13,659 nt of DNA from UBA9676 sp036522155 (GCA_036522155.1 DATDGI010000002.1:1-13659), one strand, 5' to 3'; positions 6,697 through 13,659 are shown, counted from the first letter of the stretch. Numbers and translations are program-made. The notes: a model not told the origin generated them from the letters alone.

Positions 6697-8148
6697 ATGG
6701 TGCACTCATACAGCCAGGCCAGCAGCGATGCCAGTTCCCCGGACCGCCCGGCAACGGCCACCCTGGGGGAATTGCGCGCCAGCGGTCATGAGTACCTGAC
6801 GGTCAAAGCCGAGATCAGGCGCAATCTGCTGGCCCGGATGCGGGCCGGTGAGGAACGCTTCCCCGGGATCATCGGCTTCGGCCAGACCGTGCTCCCGCAA
6901 CTGGAGCGTGCCCTCCTGGCCGGGCACGACACGATCCTGCTCGGCGAACGCGGCCAGGGCAAGACCCGCCTGATCAGAACGCTGGCCGGGCTCCTGGACG
7001 AGTGGACGCCGGCCGTCGCCGGGTGCGAGATCAACGACCACCCGTTCGCGCCCGCGTGCGCCCGCTGCCGGCGGCTGGCCGCCGAGCAGGGTGACGCGCT
7101 GCCCGTCAGCTGGCGGCACCGGAGCGAGCGGTACGGGGAGAAACTGGCCACCCCCGACACCAGCGTCGGCGACCTGATCGGGGACGTCGACCCGGTGAAG
7201 GTGGCCGAGGGCCGCACGCTGGGCGACCCGGAGACCATCCACTTCGGGCTGGTGCCGCGCACCAACCGCGGGGTCTTCTGCCTGAACGAGCTGCCCGACC
7301 TGGCCGAGCGGATCCAGGTATCACTGCTGAACGTGCTGGAGGAGCGGGACATCGGGGTGCGCGGGTACGCGCTCCGGCTGCCGCTCGACCTGCTGCTGGT
7401 GGCGAGCGCGAACCCGGAGGACTACACCAACCGGGGCCGGATCATCACCCCGCTGAAGGACCGGTTCGGGGCCGAGATCCGCACCCATTACCCGCTGACG
7501 CTGGCCGACGAACTGGCCCTGATCCGGCAGGAGGCCGAGTTCACCGGGCGGGGGGCCGGCCCGGGCGCGGCGGTGCCGGATCACCTGATCGAGGTCATCG
7601 CCCGGTTCACCCAGCTGGTGCGGGCCTCGCCCGTGATCGACTCCCGGTCGGGGGTGTCGGCCAGGTTCGCGATCGCCGGCGCCGAGTCCGCCGCCGCGTC
7701 GGCGGTGCGCCGGGCCGCGCTGGCCGGCGAGGAGCAGCCGGTCGCCCGGATCTGCGACCTGCCGCCCACCGTGAGCACGCTGCGCGGCAAGGTCGAGTTC
7801 GAGGTGAGCGAGGAGGGCCGGGAGACCGAGGTGCTTGAGCATCTGCTGCGCCGGGCCACCAGCGACACCTTCCGCGCGCGCCTGGGCAGCGCCGACCTGT
7901 CCGGCCTGCTGGCCACCTTCGAGGCGGGCGGCACGGTGGAGTCCGGCGACCTGGTGCCCGCGACCGAACTGCTGGCCCGGGTCGGCGAGGTGCCGGGACT
8001 GGCCCGGATCATGCACCGGCTCGGCATGGACGGGAACGAGTCCCCCGGGTACGCCGCCGCAGCGATCGAGTTCGCGCTGGAAGGGCTGTACCTGATGCGC
8101 CGGCTGTCCAAAGACGTGGTCGACGGCGGGGCCGTGTACCGCACATGA
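6697..8148 (+). CDS. MoxR/ChlI-type AAA+ ATPase
   Basis: AAA+ ATPase of 483 residues, of the group often labelled magnesium chelatase subunit I. Seen: Walker A GERGQGKT (83-90); Walker B VFCLNEL (193-199), with Asn before the catalytic Glu where MoxR proteins usually have Asp; sensor 1 LLVASANPEDYTN (about 233-245); and Arg-rich RGRIITPLKDRFG, which would carry the arginine finger. A C-terminal helical lid follows. Between Walker A and B is a Cys/His cluster, Cys110, His115, Cys121, Cys124, that could hold a metal. Such ATPases act as chaperones with VWA partners, and the next gene is one, overlapping by ATGA. No Shine-Dalgarno precedes the ATG at 6697; TAGTGT at 6688-6693 could be a -10 for a leaderless or very short-leader message, and the GTG at 6700 is an alternative start. 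As far as I recall, M. tuberculosis has a similar pair (Rv0958-Rv0959). True Mg-chelatase activity is unlikely because no chelatase H subunit or pigment genes are seen. Confidence 0.9.
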   Translation: MVHSYSQASSDASSPDRPATATLGELRASGHEYLTVKAEIRRNLLARMRAGEERFPGIIGFGQTVLPQLERALLAGHDTILLGERGQGKTRLIRTLAGLLDEWTPAVAGCEINDHPFAPACARCRRLAAEQGDALPVSWRHRSERYGEKLATPDTSVGDLIGDVDPVKVAEGRTLGDPETIHFGLVPRTNRGVFCLNELPDLAERIQVSLLNVLEERDIGVRGYALRLPLDLLLVASANPEDYTNRGRIITPLKDRFGAEIRTHYPLTLADELALIRQEAEFTGRGAGPGAAVPDHLIEVIARFTQLVRASPVIDSRSGVSARFAIAGAESAAASAVRRAALAGEEQPVARICDLPPTVSTLRGKVEFEVSEEGRETEVLEHLLRRATSDTFRARLGSADLSGLLATFEAGGTVESGDLVPATELLARVGEVPGLARIMHRLGMDGNESPGYAAAAIEFALEGLYLMRRLSKDVVDGGAVYRT

Positions 8149-10133
8149 CGGGTTACCGCTACGGCGCCTACCACGACGGGCCCGACCCGCTCGCGCCGCC
8201 CTACGACGCCCGGCTGGCCCTGGACGAGCTCGGCGACTCGGTACTCGGCGGATCCGACCCCGGCACCGCCCTGCGCGACCTGCTGCGGCGGGGCATGCGC
8301 GGCGGGCGTGGCCTGGACGATCTGCTCCGGCGGGTGCGGGAGCGGCAGCGGGAGATACGCAGCCGGGGCCGCCTGGATGGCATCCTGGAGCAGGCCCGGG
8401 CGCTGCTGGACACCGCGATCGGGCAGGAGCGGGCCGAGCTGTTCCCCGACCCGGGCGACGACGCCCGGATGCGGGAAGCGGAACTGGACTCGCTGCCCCA
8501 GGACACCGCGCAGGCCATCCGGCGGCTGGCCGACTATGAGTGGCGCTCGGCGGCCGCGGCCGCCACCTTCGAGCAGCTCAAGGATCTGCTCCGGCGGCAG
8601 GTCCTTGACAGCCAGTTCCGGGGCATGAAGGACGTGCTTGAGAGCCCCGATCCGGAGGCCATGCGCCGGGTCAGCGAGATGCTGGGCGAGCTCACCCAGA
8701 TGCTGGAGGCGGACGCGCGGGGCGAGCACACCCAGGCGGACTTTGACGCGTTCATGGAGCGCTACGGCGACATGTTCCCCGACGCCCCGGCCAACCTGGA
8801 AGAACTCGTCGACGCGCTGGCCCGGCGGGCGCAGGCGGCGCAGCGGCTGATGTCCTCGCTCAGCGCGGACCAGCGGGCCGAACTGGCCGGGCTGATGCAG
8901 CAGGCGATGGCCGACGCCGGCCTGGCCGAGCAGATGGCGCGGCTGGCCGACGCGCTCCGTGCCCGCCGGCCGGAGCTGGAGATGGGCGGCTGGCCGGGCG
9001 AGCGGATGACCGGCGACACCCCGCTCGACCTGGCCGACGCGACCACCGCCCTGGCCGACCTGGCCGACCTGGCGGAGCTGGAGGCAGCCCTGGGCCAGGA
9101 GTATCCCGGCGCCCGGCTTGACGACATCGACGAGGCGGCGGTCCGGCGCGCGCTGGGCCGGGCGGCGGTGGACGACATGGAGGCGCTGCGCCGGACCGAG
9201 CGGGAACTGGAGCGGCAGGGGTTCCTCCAGCGGACGGGGGGCAAGCTGGAACTCACCCCCAAGGCGGTGCGCCGCCTCGGGGAGACCGCGCTCCGCCGGG
9301 TGTTCGCCGACCTGCCCGAGGGCGGTTACGGGGACCACGAGCAGCGTGATGCCGGGCAGGCGGGCGAGTACACCGGCGCCACCCGGCCCTGGCAGTTCGG
9401 CGACGAGCAGGCCATCGACGCGGCCGCGACCGTGCGCAACGCGCTGCTGCGGGACACCGCCTCGGTCCGCCGCCAGCCGGGCCAGGACTCCGGTGACCCG
9501 CCGCGGGTGCGGCTGGCGGCCGAGGACTTCGAGGTCAGTGAGACCCAGCGGCGGGCCTGCTCCGCGGTGTGCCTGCTGGTCGACCTGTCCTACTCGATGG
9601 CGATCCGGGGCACCTGGGGAGTGGCCAAGCAGACCGCGCTGGCCCTGCACGCGCTGGTGCGCAGCCGGTTCCCGCAGGACTCGATCCAGGTCATCGGCTT
9701 CTCCAACTACGCACGGGAACTGCGCGAGACCGATCTGGCCAGCCTGGGCTGGGACATGGTGCAGGGCACCAACCTGCACCACGCGCTGGTTCTGGCCGGC
9801 CGGTATCTGGACCGGCGGCCCGAGCACGACCCGGTGGTGCTCATCGTGACCGACGGCGAGCCCACCGCCCACCTGCGCCGGGACGGGTCGTCCTCGTTCG
9901 ACTGGCCGCCCGCACCCGAGACCCTGGAACTCACCCTGGCCGAAGTGGACAAGATGACCCGCCGCCGCGCCTCACTCAACATCTTCATGCTGGTGGACGA
10001 CGAGCGGCTGACCGCTTTCGTGGACGAGGTGGCCCGGCGCAATGGCGGCCGGGTGCTGCGCGCGCAGCCGGAACGGCTCGGCGAGTTCGTGGTCAAGGAC
10101 TTCTTGCGCACCCGGCGGGCTGCGAAGCGATAA
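8145..10133 (+). CDS. VWA-domain protein, partner of the upstream MoxR ATPase
   Basis: A 662-residue protein, probably cytosolic (no signal peptide or membrane segment seen). The first about 470 residues are charged and helical, with repeated Leu/Ala/Asp heptad-like stretches such as ALADLADLAELEAAL, and could form a helical scaffold. The C-terminal part (about 470-660) is a von Willebrand A domain with a complete metal-ion-dependent adhesion site: Asp480-x-Ser482-x-Ser484 in LVDLSYSM, Thr542 in QGTNLHHAL and Asp570 in IVTDGEPT. The layout (helical N-terminus, C-terminal VWA, AAA gene upstream) is that of the COG4867-like actinobacterial family and resembles ViaA, the partner of RavA in E. 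coli. The start overlaps the MoxR stop (ATGA, 8145-8148), implying translational coupling and fixed stoichiometry. Expected role: substrate or metal-dependent adaptor for the ATPase. No substrate can be named. Confidence 0.9.
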   Translation: MTGYRYGAYHDGPDPLAPPYDARLALDELGDSVLGGSDPGTALRDLLRRGMRGGRGLDDLLRRVRERQREIRSRGRLDGILEQARALLDTAIGQERAELFPDPGDDARMREAELDSLPQDTAQAIRRLADYEWRSAAAAATFEQLKDLLRRQVLDSQFRGMKDVLESPDPEAMRRVSEMLGELTQMLEADARGEHTQADFDAFMERYGDMFPDAPANLEELVDALARRAQAAQRLMSSLSADQRAELAGLMQQAMADAGLAEQMARLADALRARRPELEMGGWPGERMTGDTPLDLADATTALADLADLAELEAALGQEYPGARLDDIDEAAVRRALGRAAVDDMEALRRTERELERQGFLQRTGGKLELTPKAVRRLGETALRRVFADLPEGGYGDHEQRDAGQAGEYTGATRPWQFGDEQAIDAAATVRNALLRDTASVRRQPGQDSGDPPRVRLAAEDFEVSETQRRACSAVCLLVDLSYSMAIRGTWGVAKQTALALHALVRSRFPQDSIQVIGFSNYARELRETDLASLGWDMVQGTNLHHALVLAGRYLDRRPEHDPVVLIVTDGEPTAHLRRDGSSSFDWPPAPETLELTLAEVDKMTRRRASLNIFMLVDDERLTAFVDEVARRNGGRVLRAQPERLGEFVVKDFLRTRRAAKR

Positions 10134-10269
10134 GGTGACTTAGGCATTTTGCGACATAGCCACGCGCGTTCCCTTCCTCGTAGTAGCGTTCGGCAGGCAC
10201 AGCTGATGAGCGGGCCGGACCAGCGGCAGGCGGAACGAGGCCCGGCACATCAATCCAAGGAGGACCCAC
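10134..10269. other. Intergenic region upstream of the 87-residue membrane protein
   Basis: A gap of 136 bp between the VWA gene and the small membrane protein. It starts with an AT-richer patch, including TTGCGA at 10149-10154, and has TAGCGT at 10184-10189 as a possible -10, but these are too far apart to be one promoter. No clear terminator hairpin was seen. The region ends in a strong ribosome binding site, AAGGAGG (10257-10263). The small gene may be read from its own promoter here or from the MoxR-VWA transcript. Confidence 0.4.
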
Positions 10270-10533
10270 GTGAGTTCTGTCAGCGACGCTGGCGTCCAGT
10301 CCGGCAGCAGGCGCCCGATCGCCCTCGTATTGGGGATCATCGGCGCGCTGTTTATCATTCTCGGCATCGTCTACCTGACGGTGAAGGCCGGATCGCTGCC
10401 CAGCATCCTCGGCCACACCCACCCGGTGAACGGCCACCATTCGGTGCGCATGGCGGTCTCGTTCGTGCTCGGCGTGATCCTGCTGGCGGCGGCATGGTTC
10501 GTCAACCGGGGCGGCAAGTCTTCTCACTCCTGA
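10270..10533 (+). CDS. Small two-helix membrane protein with His-rich loop, unknown function
   Basis: An 87-residue protein not assigned to a named family. It has a short Ser-rich N-terminus, a first transmembrane helix at about 17-38 (PIALVLGIIGALFIILGIVY), a loop, and a second helix at about 61-78 (MAVSFVLGVILLAAAWFV) ending in a short basic and Ser tail. The loop reads SLPSILGHTHPVNGHHSVR, with four histidines at 49, 51, 56 and 57. By the positive-inside rule the loop should face outward and both termini inward, so the histidines would be extracytoplasmic. Similar small proteins with a LPS-loop and His residues are, to my recollection, common and unnamed in actinomycetes. The start is GTG with AAGGAGG six bases upstream, an excellent site that supports real translation. 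A role in metal binding is only a suggestion. Confidence 0.8.
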   Translation: MSSVSDAGVQSGSRRPIALVLGIIGALFIILGIVYLTVKAGSLPSILGHTHPVNGHHSVRMAVSFVLGVILLAAAWFVNRGGKSSHS

Positions 10534-10615
10534 CGCTTCACCCGGCGCCCCGCCGCTGGGGGGTGGGAGTCCGGCCGTAGCACACGACCGCCGGGACCCG
10601 CCTGACCGAAAGAGG

Positions 10616-10642
10616 ATCCCCTGGCACCCGGTGCCAGGGGAT
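10616..10642. terminator. 27-bp near-perfect dyad, probable terminator
   Basis: ATCCCCTGGCACC (10616-10628) and GGTGCCAGGGGAT (10630-10642) are perfect inverted copies around a single C, giving a 12-bp stem with a 3-base loop in RNA. It lies 82 bases after the small membrane gene and 52 before the next gene. There is no T-run, but an A-rich AAAGAGG precedes it, which on the opposite strand would be a weak U-tract. A terminator is most likely; an operator for the downstream gene is the alternative, given the perfect symmetry. Confidence 0.6.
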
Positions 10643-10682
10643 TGCGTCGTTCGCGGCCCGGACCGCCGGCCCCCCAGACCAC

Positions 10683-10694
10683 TAGGATCCCCTC
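10683..10694 (+). promoter_or_regulatory. Ribosome binding site or -10 element before the 182-residue protein
   Basis: TAGGAT at 10683-10688 lies six bases before the ATG at 10695. It can be read as an AGGA Shine-Dalgarno (10684-10687) or as a -10 hexamer placing transcription start at the ATG itself (a leaderless mRNA, common in actinomycetes). No good -35 is visible around 10660-10666. The sequence does not decide between the two. Confidence 0.4.
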
Positions 10695-11243
10695 ATGTCG
10701 TTCACCGACCGGCTCGTGCTTGCGCTGCACATCGCCTTCGTGATCTTCACCATCGGGCCGGTCACCGCCGCGATCATGGCCAGTTCCCGCGCCATCAGGA
10801 CCCGCAACATCGCCGTGCTCCGCTACCTGCTGCTGACCACCCGCATCTTCGGCGCTGCCTCGCTCGGCATCCTGGTCTTCGGCATCATCCTCGGGCAGAG
10901 CCTGAAGGACCTGGGCAAAGCCTGGCTGGTGGTGTCGATGACGCTGTTCGTGGTGGCGCTGGTGCTGCTGCTCCTGATCATGCGCGACCAGCGGCGGGCC
11001 ATCGCGGCGCTGAAGGCGGCCAGCCAGGAGACGCCCGCGCACCCGCCGGCCCCGGCGGCGGACGAGCCCGGGCCCGCCGAGGAGGCCGGGCAGGACGCCG
11101 CGGCCAGCCCGCACCCGCCGGCGGTCACGGCGGCTGGCACGGCCCCGGTCGCGACGGTGGAACGCGGCCGGATCCTCTCGCTCGGCGGCATCGTCGGCCT
11201 GATCTGGCTGGCCATCCTGGTGCTCATGGTCTGGCAGCCCTGA
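10695..11243 (+). CDS. Four-helix integral membrane protein of unknown function
   Basis: A 182-residue membrane protein. Hydrophobic helices lie at about 7-29 (LVLALHIAFVIFTIGPVTAA), 50-68 (RIFGAASLGILVFGIILGQ), 76-96 (AWLVVSMTLFVVALVLLLLI) and 161-180 (LSLGGIVGLIWLAILVLMVW). Helices 3 and 4 are separated by about 60 residues rich in Pro, Ala, Glu and Gly (residues 110-155) that look disordered; the flanking RDQRR and ERGR suggest this linker is cytoplasmic. His12 in the first helix and the overall size recall small predicted membrane proteins of the DUF2269 sort, but I do not recognise it firmly. The preceding strong dyad suggests a separate transcription unit. The gene is convergent with metB, with only 45 bases between stops. 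Confidence 0.75.
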   Translation: MSFTDRLVLALHIAFVIFTIGPVTAAIMASSRAIRTRNIAVLRYLLLTTRIFGAASLGILVFGIILGQSLKDLGKAWLVVSMTLFVVALVLLLLIMRDQRRAIAALKAASQETPAHPPAPAADEPGPAEEAGQDAAASPHPPAVTAAGTAPVATVERGRILSLGGIVGLIWLAILVLMVWQP

Positions 11244-11271
11244 CCGGCCGGGCGCCGGGCGCGAGCCGTCA

Positions 11272-11287
11272 CGCCGGGAACCCGGCG
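11272..11287. terminator. Bidirectional hairpin between convergent genes
   Basis: CGCCGGG (11272-11278) and CCCGGCG (11281-11287) are perfect inverted copies around AA. The hairpin fills the short gap between the membrane-protein stop (11243) and the metB stop (11289-11291). It is a plausible bidirectional terminator lacking a T-tract. Confidence 0.45.
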
Positions 11288-11288
11288 G

Positions 11289-12431
11289 TCAGCGTGGCAG
11301 GGCCTGCCGCAGGTCCGCGAGCAGGTCATCGGCGGACTCGATGCCGACCGACAGCCGGATCAGGTCACCGGGCACCGCCAGCGCCGATCCAGCGGCCGAC
11401 GCATGGGTCATCCGGGCGGGATGCTCGATCAGCGATTCCACCCCGCCCAGCGACTCGCCCAGGATGAACAGCCGGGTCCGGCCGCACACCGCCACCGCCG
11501 CCGCCTCGCCGCCGCGGACCTGGAACGACACCATGCCGCCGAACCCGCGCATCTGCTTGGCCGCCACCTCGTGGCCGGGGTGGCCGGGCAGCCCGGGGTA
11601 GAACACGGCGGTCACCGCCGGGTGCACGGCCAGTGCGTCCGCCACCCGCGAGGCGTTATGCATATGCCGGTCCATCCGGACCGGCAGCGTCCGGATCCCG
11701 CGCAGCGTCAGCCAGGCGTCGAACGGGCCCGCCACCGCGCCGGTCGCGTTCTGCAGGAAGGCGAGCCGCTCGCCGAGACCGGGATCGGTCACCACCACCG
11801 CCCCGCCGATCACGTCGGAATGGCCGCCCAGGTACTTGGTGGTGGAGTGGATCACCGCGTCCGCGCCGAGCGCGAGCGGGTTCTGCAGGTACGGGGAGGC
11901 GAAGGTGTTGTCCACCACCAGCTGGGCGCCGGCTTCCCGGCAGACCTGCGCGAGCGCGGCGATGTCCACCACCGACAGCAGCGGGTTGGTCGGCGTCTCG
12001 GCCCAGACCAGCCGGGCCGGGCGCTCGGCCAGCGCGAGCCGGACGGCGGCCGGATCGGTGAGCTCGACCGGGCGGTAGCTCACCTGCCAGCCGGAGAACA
12101 CCTTGTCGAACAGCCGGAAGGTGCCCCCGTAGGCGTCGTGCGGGATGAGCACGTGGTCACCGGGCTGGCAGAGGGCGCGCACCAGGCAGTCCTCGGCGGC
12201 CATGCCCGAGGCGAACGCCAGCGCCCGGGTCCCGCCTTCCATCGCGGCCAGGCACTCCTCCAGCGCGGTCCGGGTCGGGTTGGCGGTACGGGAGTACTCG
12301 TAGCCCTCGCGCCGCCCGCCGACCCCGTCCTGGGCGTAGGTCGACACCTGGTAGATCGGCGGCACCACCGCCCCGGTCCGCGGATCCGGGTCCTGCCCGG
12401 CGTGGATCGCCTGCGTCTCGAAGCCGGTCAT
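11289..12431 (-). CDS. metB: Cystathionine gamma-synthase / gamma-lyase family PLP enzyme
   Basis: Cytosolic PLP enzyme of the Cys/Met metabolism family, 380 residues, standard length. Seen: the N-terminal FETQAIHAGQDPDPRTGAVV and PPIYQVSTYAQDGVGG typical of actinobacterial MetB; the phosphate-site tyrosine and arginine in YEYSR (46, 48); Asp174 in VVDNTF pairing with the cofactor; the Schiff-base lysine Lys199 in HSTTKYLGGHSD; and the C-terminal SLGGVESLIEHPARMTHA. The activity could be gamma-synthase (O-acyl-homoserine plus cysteine to cystathionine) or gamma-lyase (cystathionine to cysteine, 2-oxobutyrate and ammonia); the two are hard to separate by sequence. Adjacency to cystathionine beta-synthase favours at least partial gamma-lyase use in reverse transsulfuration. 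Its ATG overlaps the upstream stop (ATGA) and GGGGG sits about seven bases before it, so the two are translationally coupled. Confidence 0.93.
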   Translation of the reverse strand: MTGFETQAIHAGQDPDPRTGAVVPPIYQVSTYAQDGVGGRREGYEYSRTANPTRTALEECLAAMEGGTRALAFASGMAAEDCLVRALCQPGDHVLIPHDAYGGTFRLFDKVFSGWQVSYRPVELTDPAAVRLALAERPARLVWAETPTNPLLSVVDIAALAQVCREAGAQLVVDNTFASPYLQNPLALGADAVIHSTTKYLGGHSDVIGGAVVVTDPGLGERLAFLQNATGAVAGPFDAWLTLRGIRTLPVRMDRHMHNASRVADALAVHPAVTAVFYPGLPGHPGHEVAAKQMRGFGGMVSFQVRGGEAAAVAVCGRTRLFILGESLGGVESLIEHPARMTHASAAGSALAVPGDLIRLSVGIESADDLLADLRQALPR

Positions 12432-13659
12432 GAGCCACCCCCGGCCAGGAAGGCGAGCACGTCCTGGCGGGTGATCATGGCGGCTGGCCGGCCGTCCACC
12501 AGCACCACCGCCGCGCCCGCCTTCTCCAGCGCGTCCACCGCCCGGCTGACCTGCTCGCCGGAGCCGACCATCGGCAGCGGCGCGGACATGTGCTGGCCGA
12601 CCGGGTCGGCCGGGGTGGCCCGGCCGGACACCAGCGCATCGAGCAGATCACTCTCCACCACCGCGCCGACCACCTCGGCCGCCATCACCGGCGGCTCGGC
12701 CTTCATCACCGGCAGCTGCGAGACGTTGTACTCGCGCAGGATCTCGATCGCGGCGGCGACGGTCTCGTCCGGGTGAGTGTGCACGAACTCGGGCAGCCCA
12801 GCCTGTTTGTGCACGAGCACGTCGCCGATCTTGGGCTCGGCGGTCTGCGCGGTCAGGAAGCCGTAGTCGGCCATCCATTCGTCATTGAAGATCTTCGACA
12901 GGTAGCCACGGCCACCGTCGGGCAGCAGCACCACGATCACGTCGTCCGGGCCCGCGATGGCGGCCACCCGCAGCGCGGCCACCACGGCCAGCCCGCATGA
13001 GCCGCCGACCAGCAGCGCCTCCTCGCGAGCCAGCCGCCGGGTCATCCGGAAGGACTCCGCGTCGCTGACCGCGATCACCTCGTCGCACACGGCCGGATCG
13101 AAGGTGTCCGGCCATATGTCCTCCCCCACCCCCTCGACCAGGTAGGGGCGGCCGGTCCCGCCGGAGTACACCGAGCCCTCCGGGTCGGCGCCGATCACCT
13201 TCACCGCGCCGCCGGAGGCCTCCTTCAGGAAGCGGCCGGCGCCGGTGATGGTGCCGCCGGTACCGATCCCGGCCACGAAGTGGGTGATCCGCCCGTCGGT
13301 CTGCGCCCAGATCTCCGGCCCGGTGGTGTGGTAGTGGGAGGCCGGGTTCTCCGGGTTGGCGTACTGGTCCGGTTTCCAGCCGCCCGGGGTCTGCGCCGCC
13401 AGCCGGGTGGACACCGAGTAATAGGAATCGGGATGGTCCGGCGACACCGTGCCCGGGCAGACCACCACCTCGGCCCCGTACGCGCGGAGCACGCTGATCT
13501 TGTCCTGGCCGACCTTGTCCGGGCACACGAACAGGCAGCGGTAGCCCTTCTCGGCGGCCACGATCGCCAGCCCGACGCCGGTGTTCCCCGACGTCGGCTC
13601 GATGATGGTGCCGCCGGGGCGGAGCGCGCCCGCGGCTTCGGCCGCCTCCACCATGCGCA
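12428..13659 (-). CDS. cbs: Cystathionine beta-synthase with CBS domains, 5' end outside window
   Basis: PLP enzyme joining serine and homocysteine to cystathionine. At least 408 C-terminal residues are present; the reading frame is open to the window edge, so the start and the PLP lysine segment lie outside. Seen: the cofactor-phosphate loop EPTSGNTGVGLAIVAAEKGY; the region NPENPASHYHTTGPEIWAQT; and GIGTGGTITGAGRFLKE. The final about 130 residues hold a pair of CBS domains (KIGDVLVHKQAG onward, and PVGQHMSAPLPMVGSGEQVS), ending ITRQDVLAFLAGGGS. The full enzyme with a Bateman module separates it from plain cysteine synthase. No haem-binding segment can be judged, because the N-terminus is missing. 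It overlaps metB by ATGA and is the upstream member of the operon. Confidence 0.92.
   Translation of the reverse strand, partial: RMVEAAEAAGALRPGGTIIEPTSGNTGVGLAIVAAEKGYRCLFVCPDKVGQDKISVLRAYGAEVVVCPGTVSPDHPDSYYSVSTRLAAQTPGGWKPDQYANPENPASHYHTTGPEIWAQTDGRITHFVAGIGTGGTITGAGRFLKEASGGAVKVIGADPEGSVYSGGTGRPYLVEGVGEDIWPDTFDPAVCDEVIAVSDAESFRMTRRLAREEALLVGGSCGLAVVAALRVAAIAGPDDVIVVLLPDGGRGYLSKIFNDEWMADYGFLTAQTAEPKIGDVLVHKQAGLPEFVHTHPDETVAAAIEILREYNVSQLPVMKAEPPVMAAEVVGAVVESDLLDALVSGRATPADPVGQHMSAPLPMVGSGEQVSRAVDALEKAGAAVVLVDGRPAAMITRQDVLAFLAGGGS

Noticed and set aside
4416..6761. One continuous 781-codon minus-strand reading frame that looks like a fusion ending in threonine ammonia-lyase
   Set aside because: Only the last 406 codons resemble a protein family. 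The upstream part is a shadow of the ROK kinase in another frame, which has its own strong start and ribosome binding site.
7581..9872. 763-codon minus-strand frame opposite the MoxR and VWA genes
   Set aside because: It has no recognisable domain, low-complexity composition, and lies across two genes with complete motifs on the plus strand.
6697..10133. A literal magnesium chelatase (ChlI/ChlD) for chlorophyll or cobalt chelation for B12
   Set aside because: No large chelatase subunit or tetrapyrrole gene is in the window, and the VWA protein lacks the ChlD-type N-terminal AAA domain. The label reflects distant homology only.
11403..12776. 457-codon plus-strand frame opposite metB and the cbs 3' end
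   Set aside because: The composition is His/Arg/Gly-rich with no domain, and the minus strand carries the complete PLP-enzyme motifs.

Overview
The window reads as chromosomal DNA from a high-GC actinomycete. Third codon positions are almost uniformly G or C, many genes have GGAGG-type ribosome binding sites, and the gene families (divergent Lrp/hpd pair, cbs-metB pair, MoxR-VWA pair) are typical of Streptomyces, Streptosporangiales and relatives. The exact genus cannot be read from the sequence. There is no mobile element, CRISPR array, tRNA or rRNA. The genes look intact except the last, which runs off the right edge.

Layout: (1) 21-2548, a DHA2-type 14-TM drug exporter (minus) divergent from a TetR repressor (plus), sharing a compact promoter with two related inverted operator arms. 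(2) 2498-4328, an Lrp/AsnC regulator (minus) divergent from 4-hydroxyphenylpyruvate dioxygenase (hpd, plus); a dyad of two 7-base arms lies between them. The Lrp and TetR genes overlap by 51 bp at their 3' ends. (3) 4416-6616, threonine ammonia-lyase (ilvA) downstream of a ROK sugar kinase, both on minus; a 16-bp tandem repeat sits across the ilvA stop codon. (4) 6697-10133, a MoxR/ChlI-type AAA ATPase translationally coupled (ATGA) to a 662-residue VWA protein. (5) 10270-11243, two small membrane proteins of unknown function separated by a 27-bp near-perfect dyad. (6) 11289-13659, metB and the 3' part of a cystathionine beta-synthase gene, overlapping by ATGA, on minus.

Most of the window is amino-acid metabolism with local regulators: tyrosine breakdown (hpd, Lrp), threonine deamination (ilvA) and transsulfuration (cbs, metB). 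The least understood part is the MoxR-VWA pair, a chaperone-like AAA/VWA module whose substrate is unknown. Its ATPase carries a Cys/His cluster between Walker A and Walker B that could bind a metal. The best candidates for closer study are this module, the two-arm TetR operator, the tandem repeat at the ilvA stop and the ROK kinase with an HxGH active-site motif.
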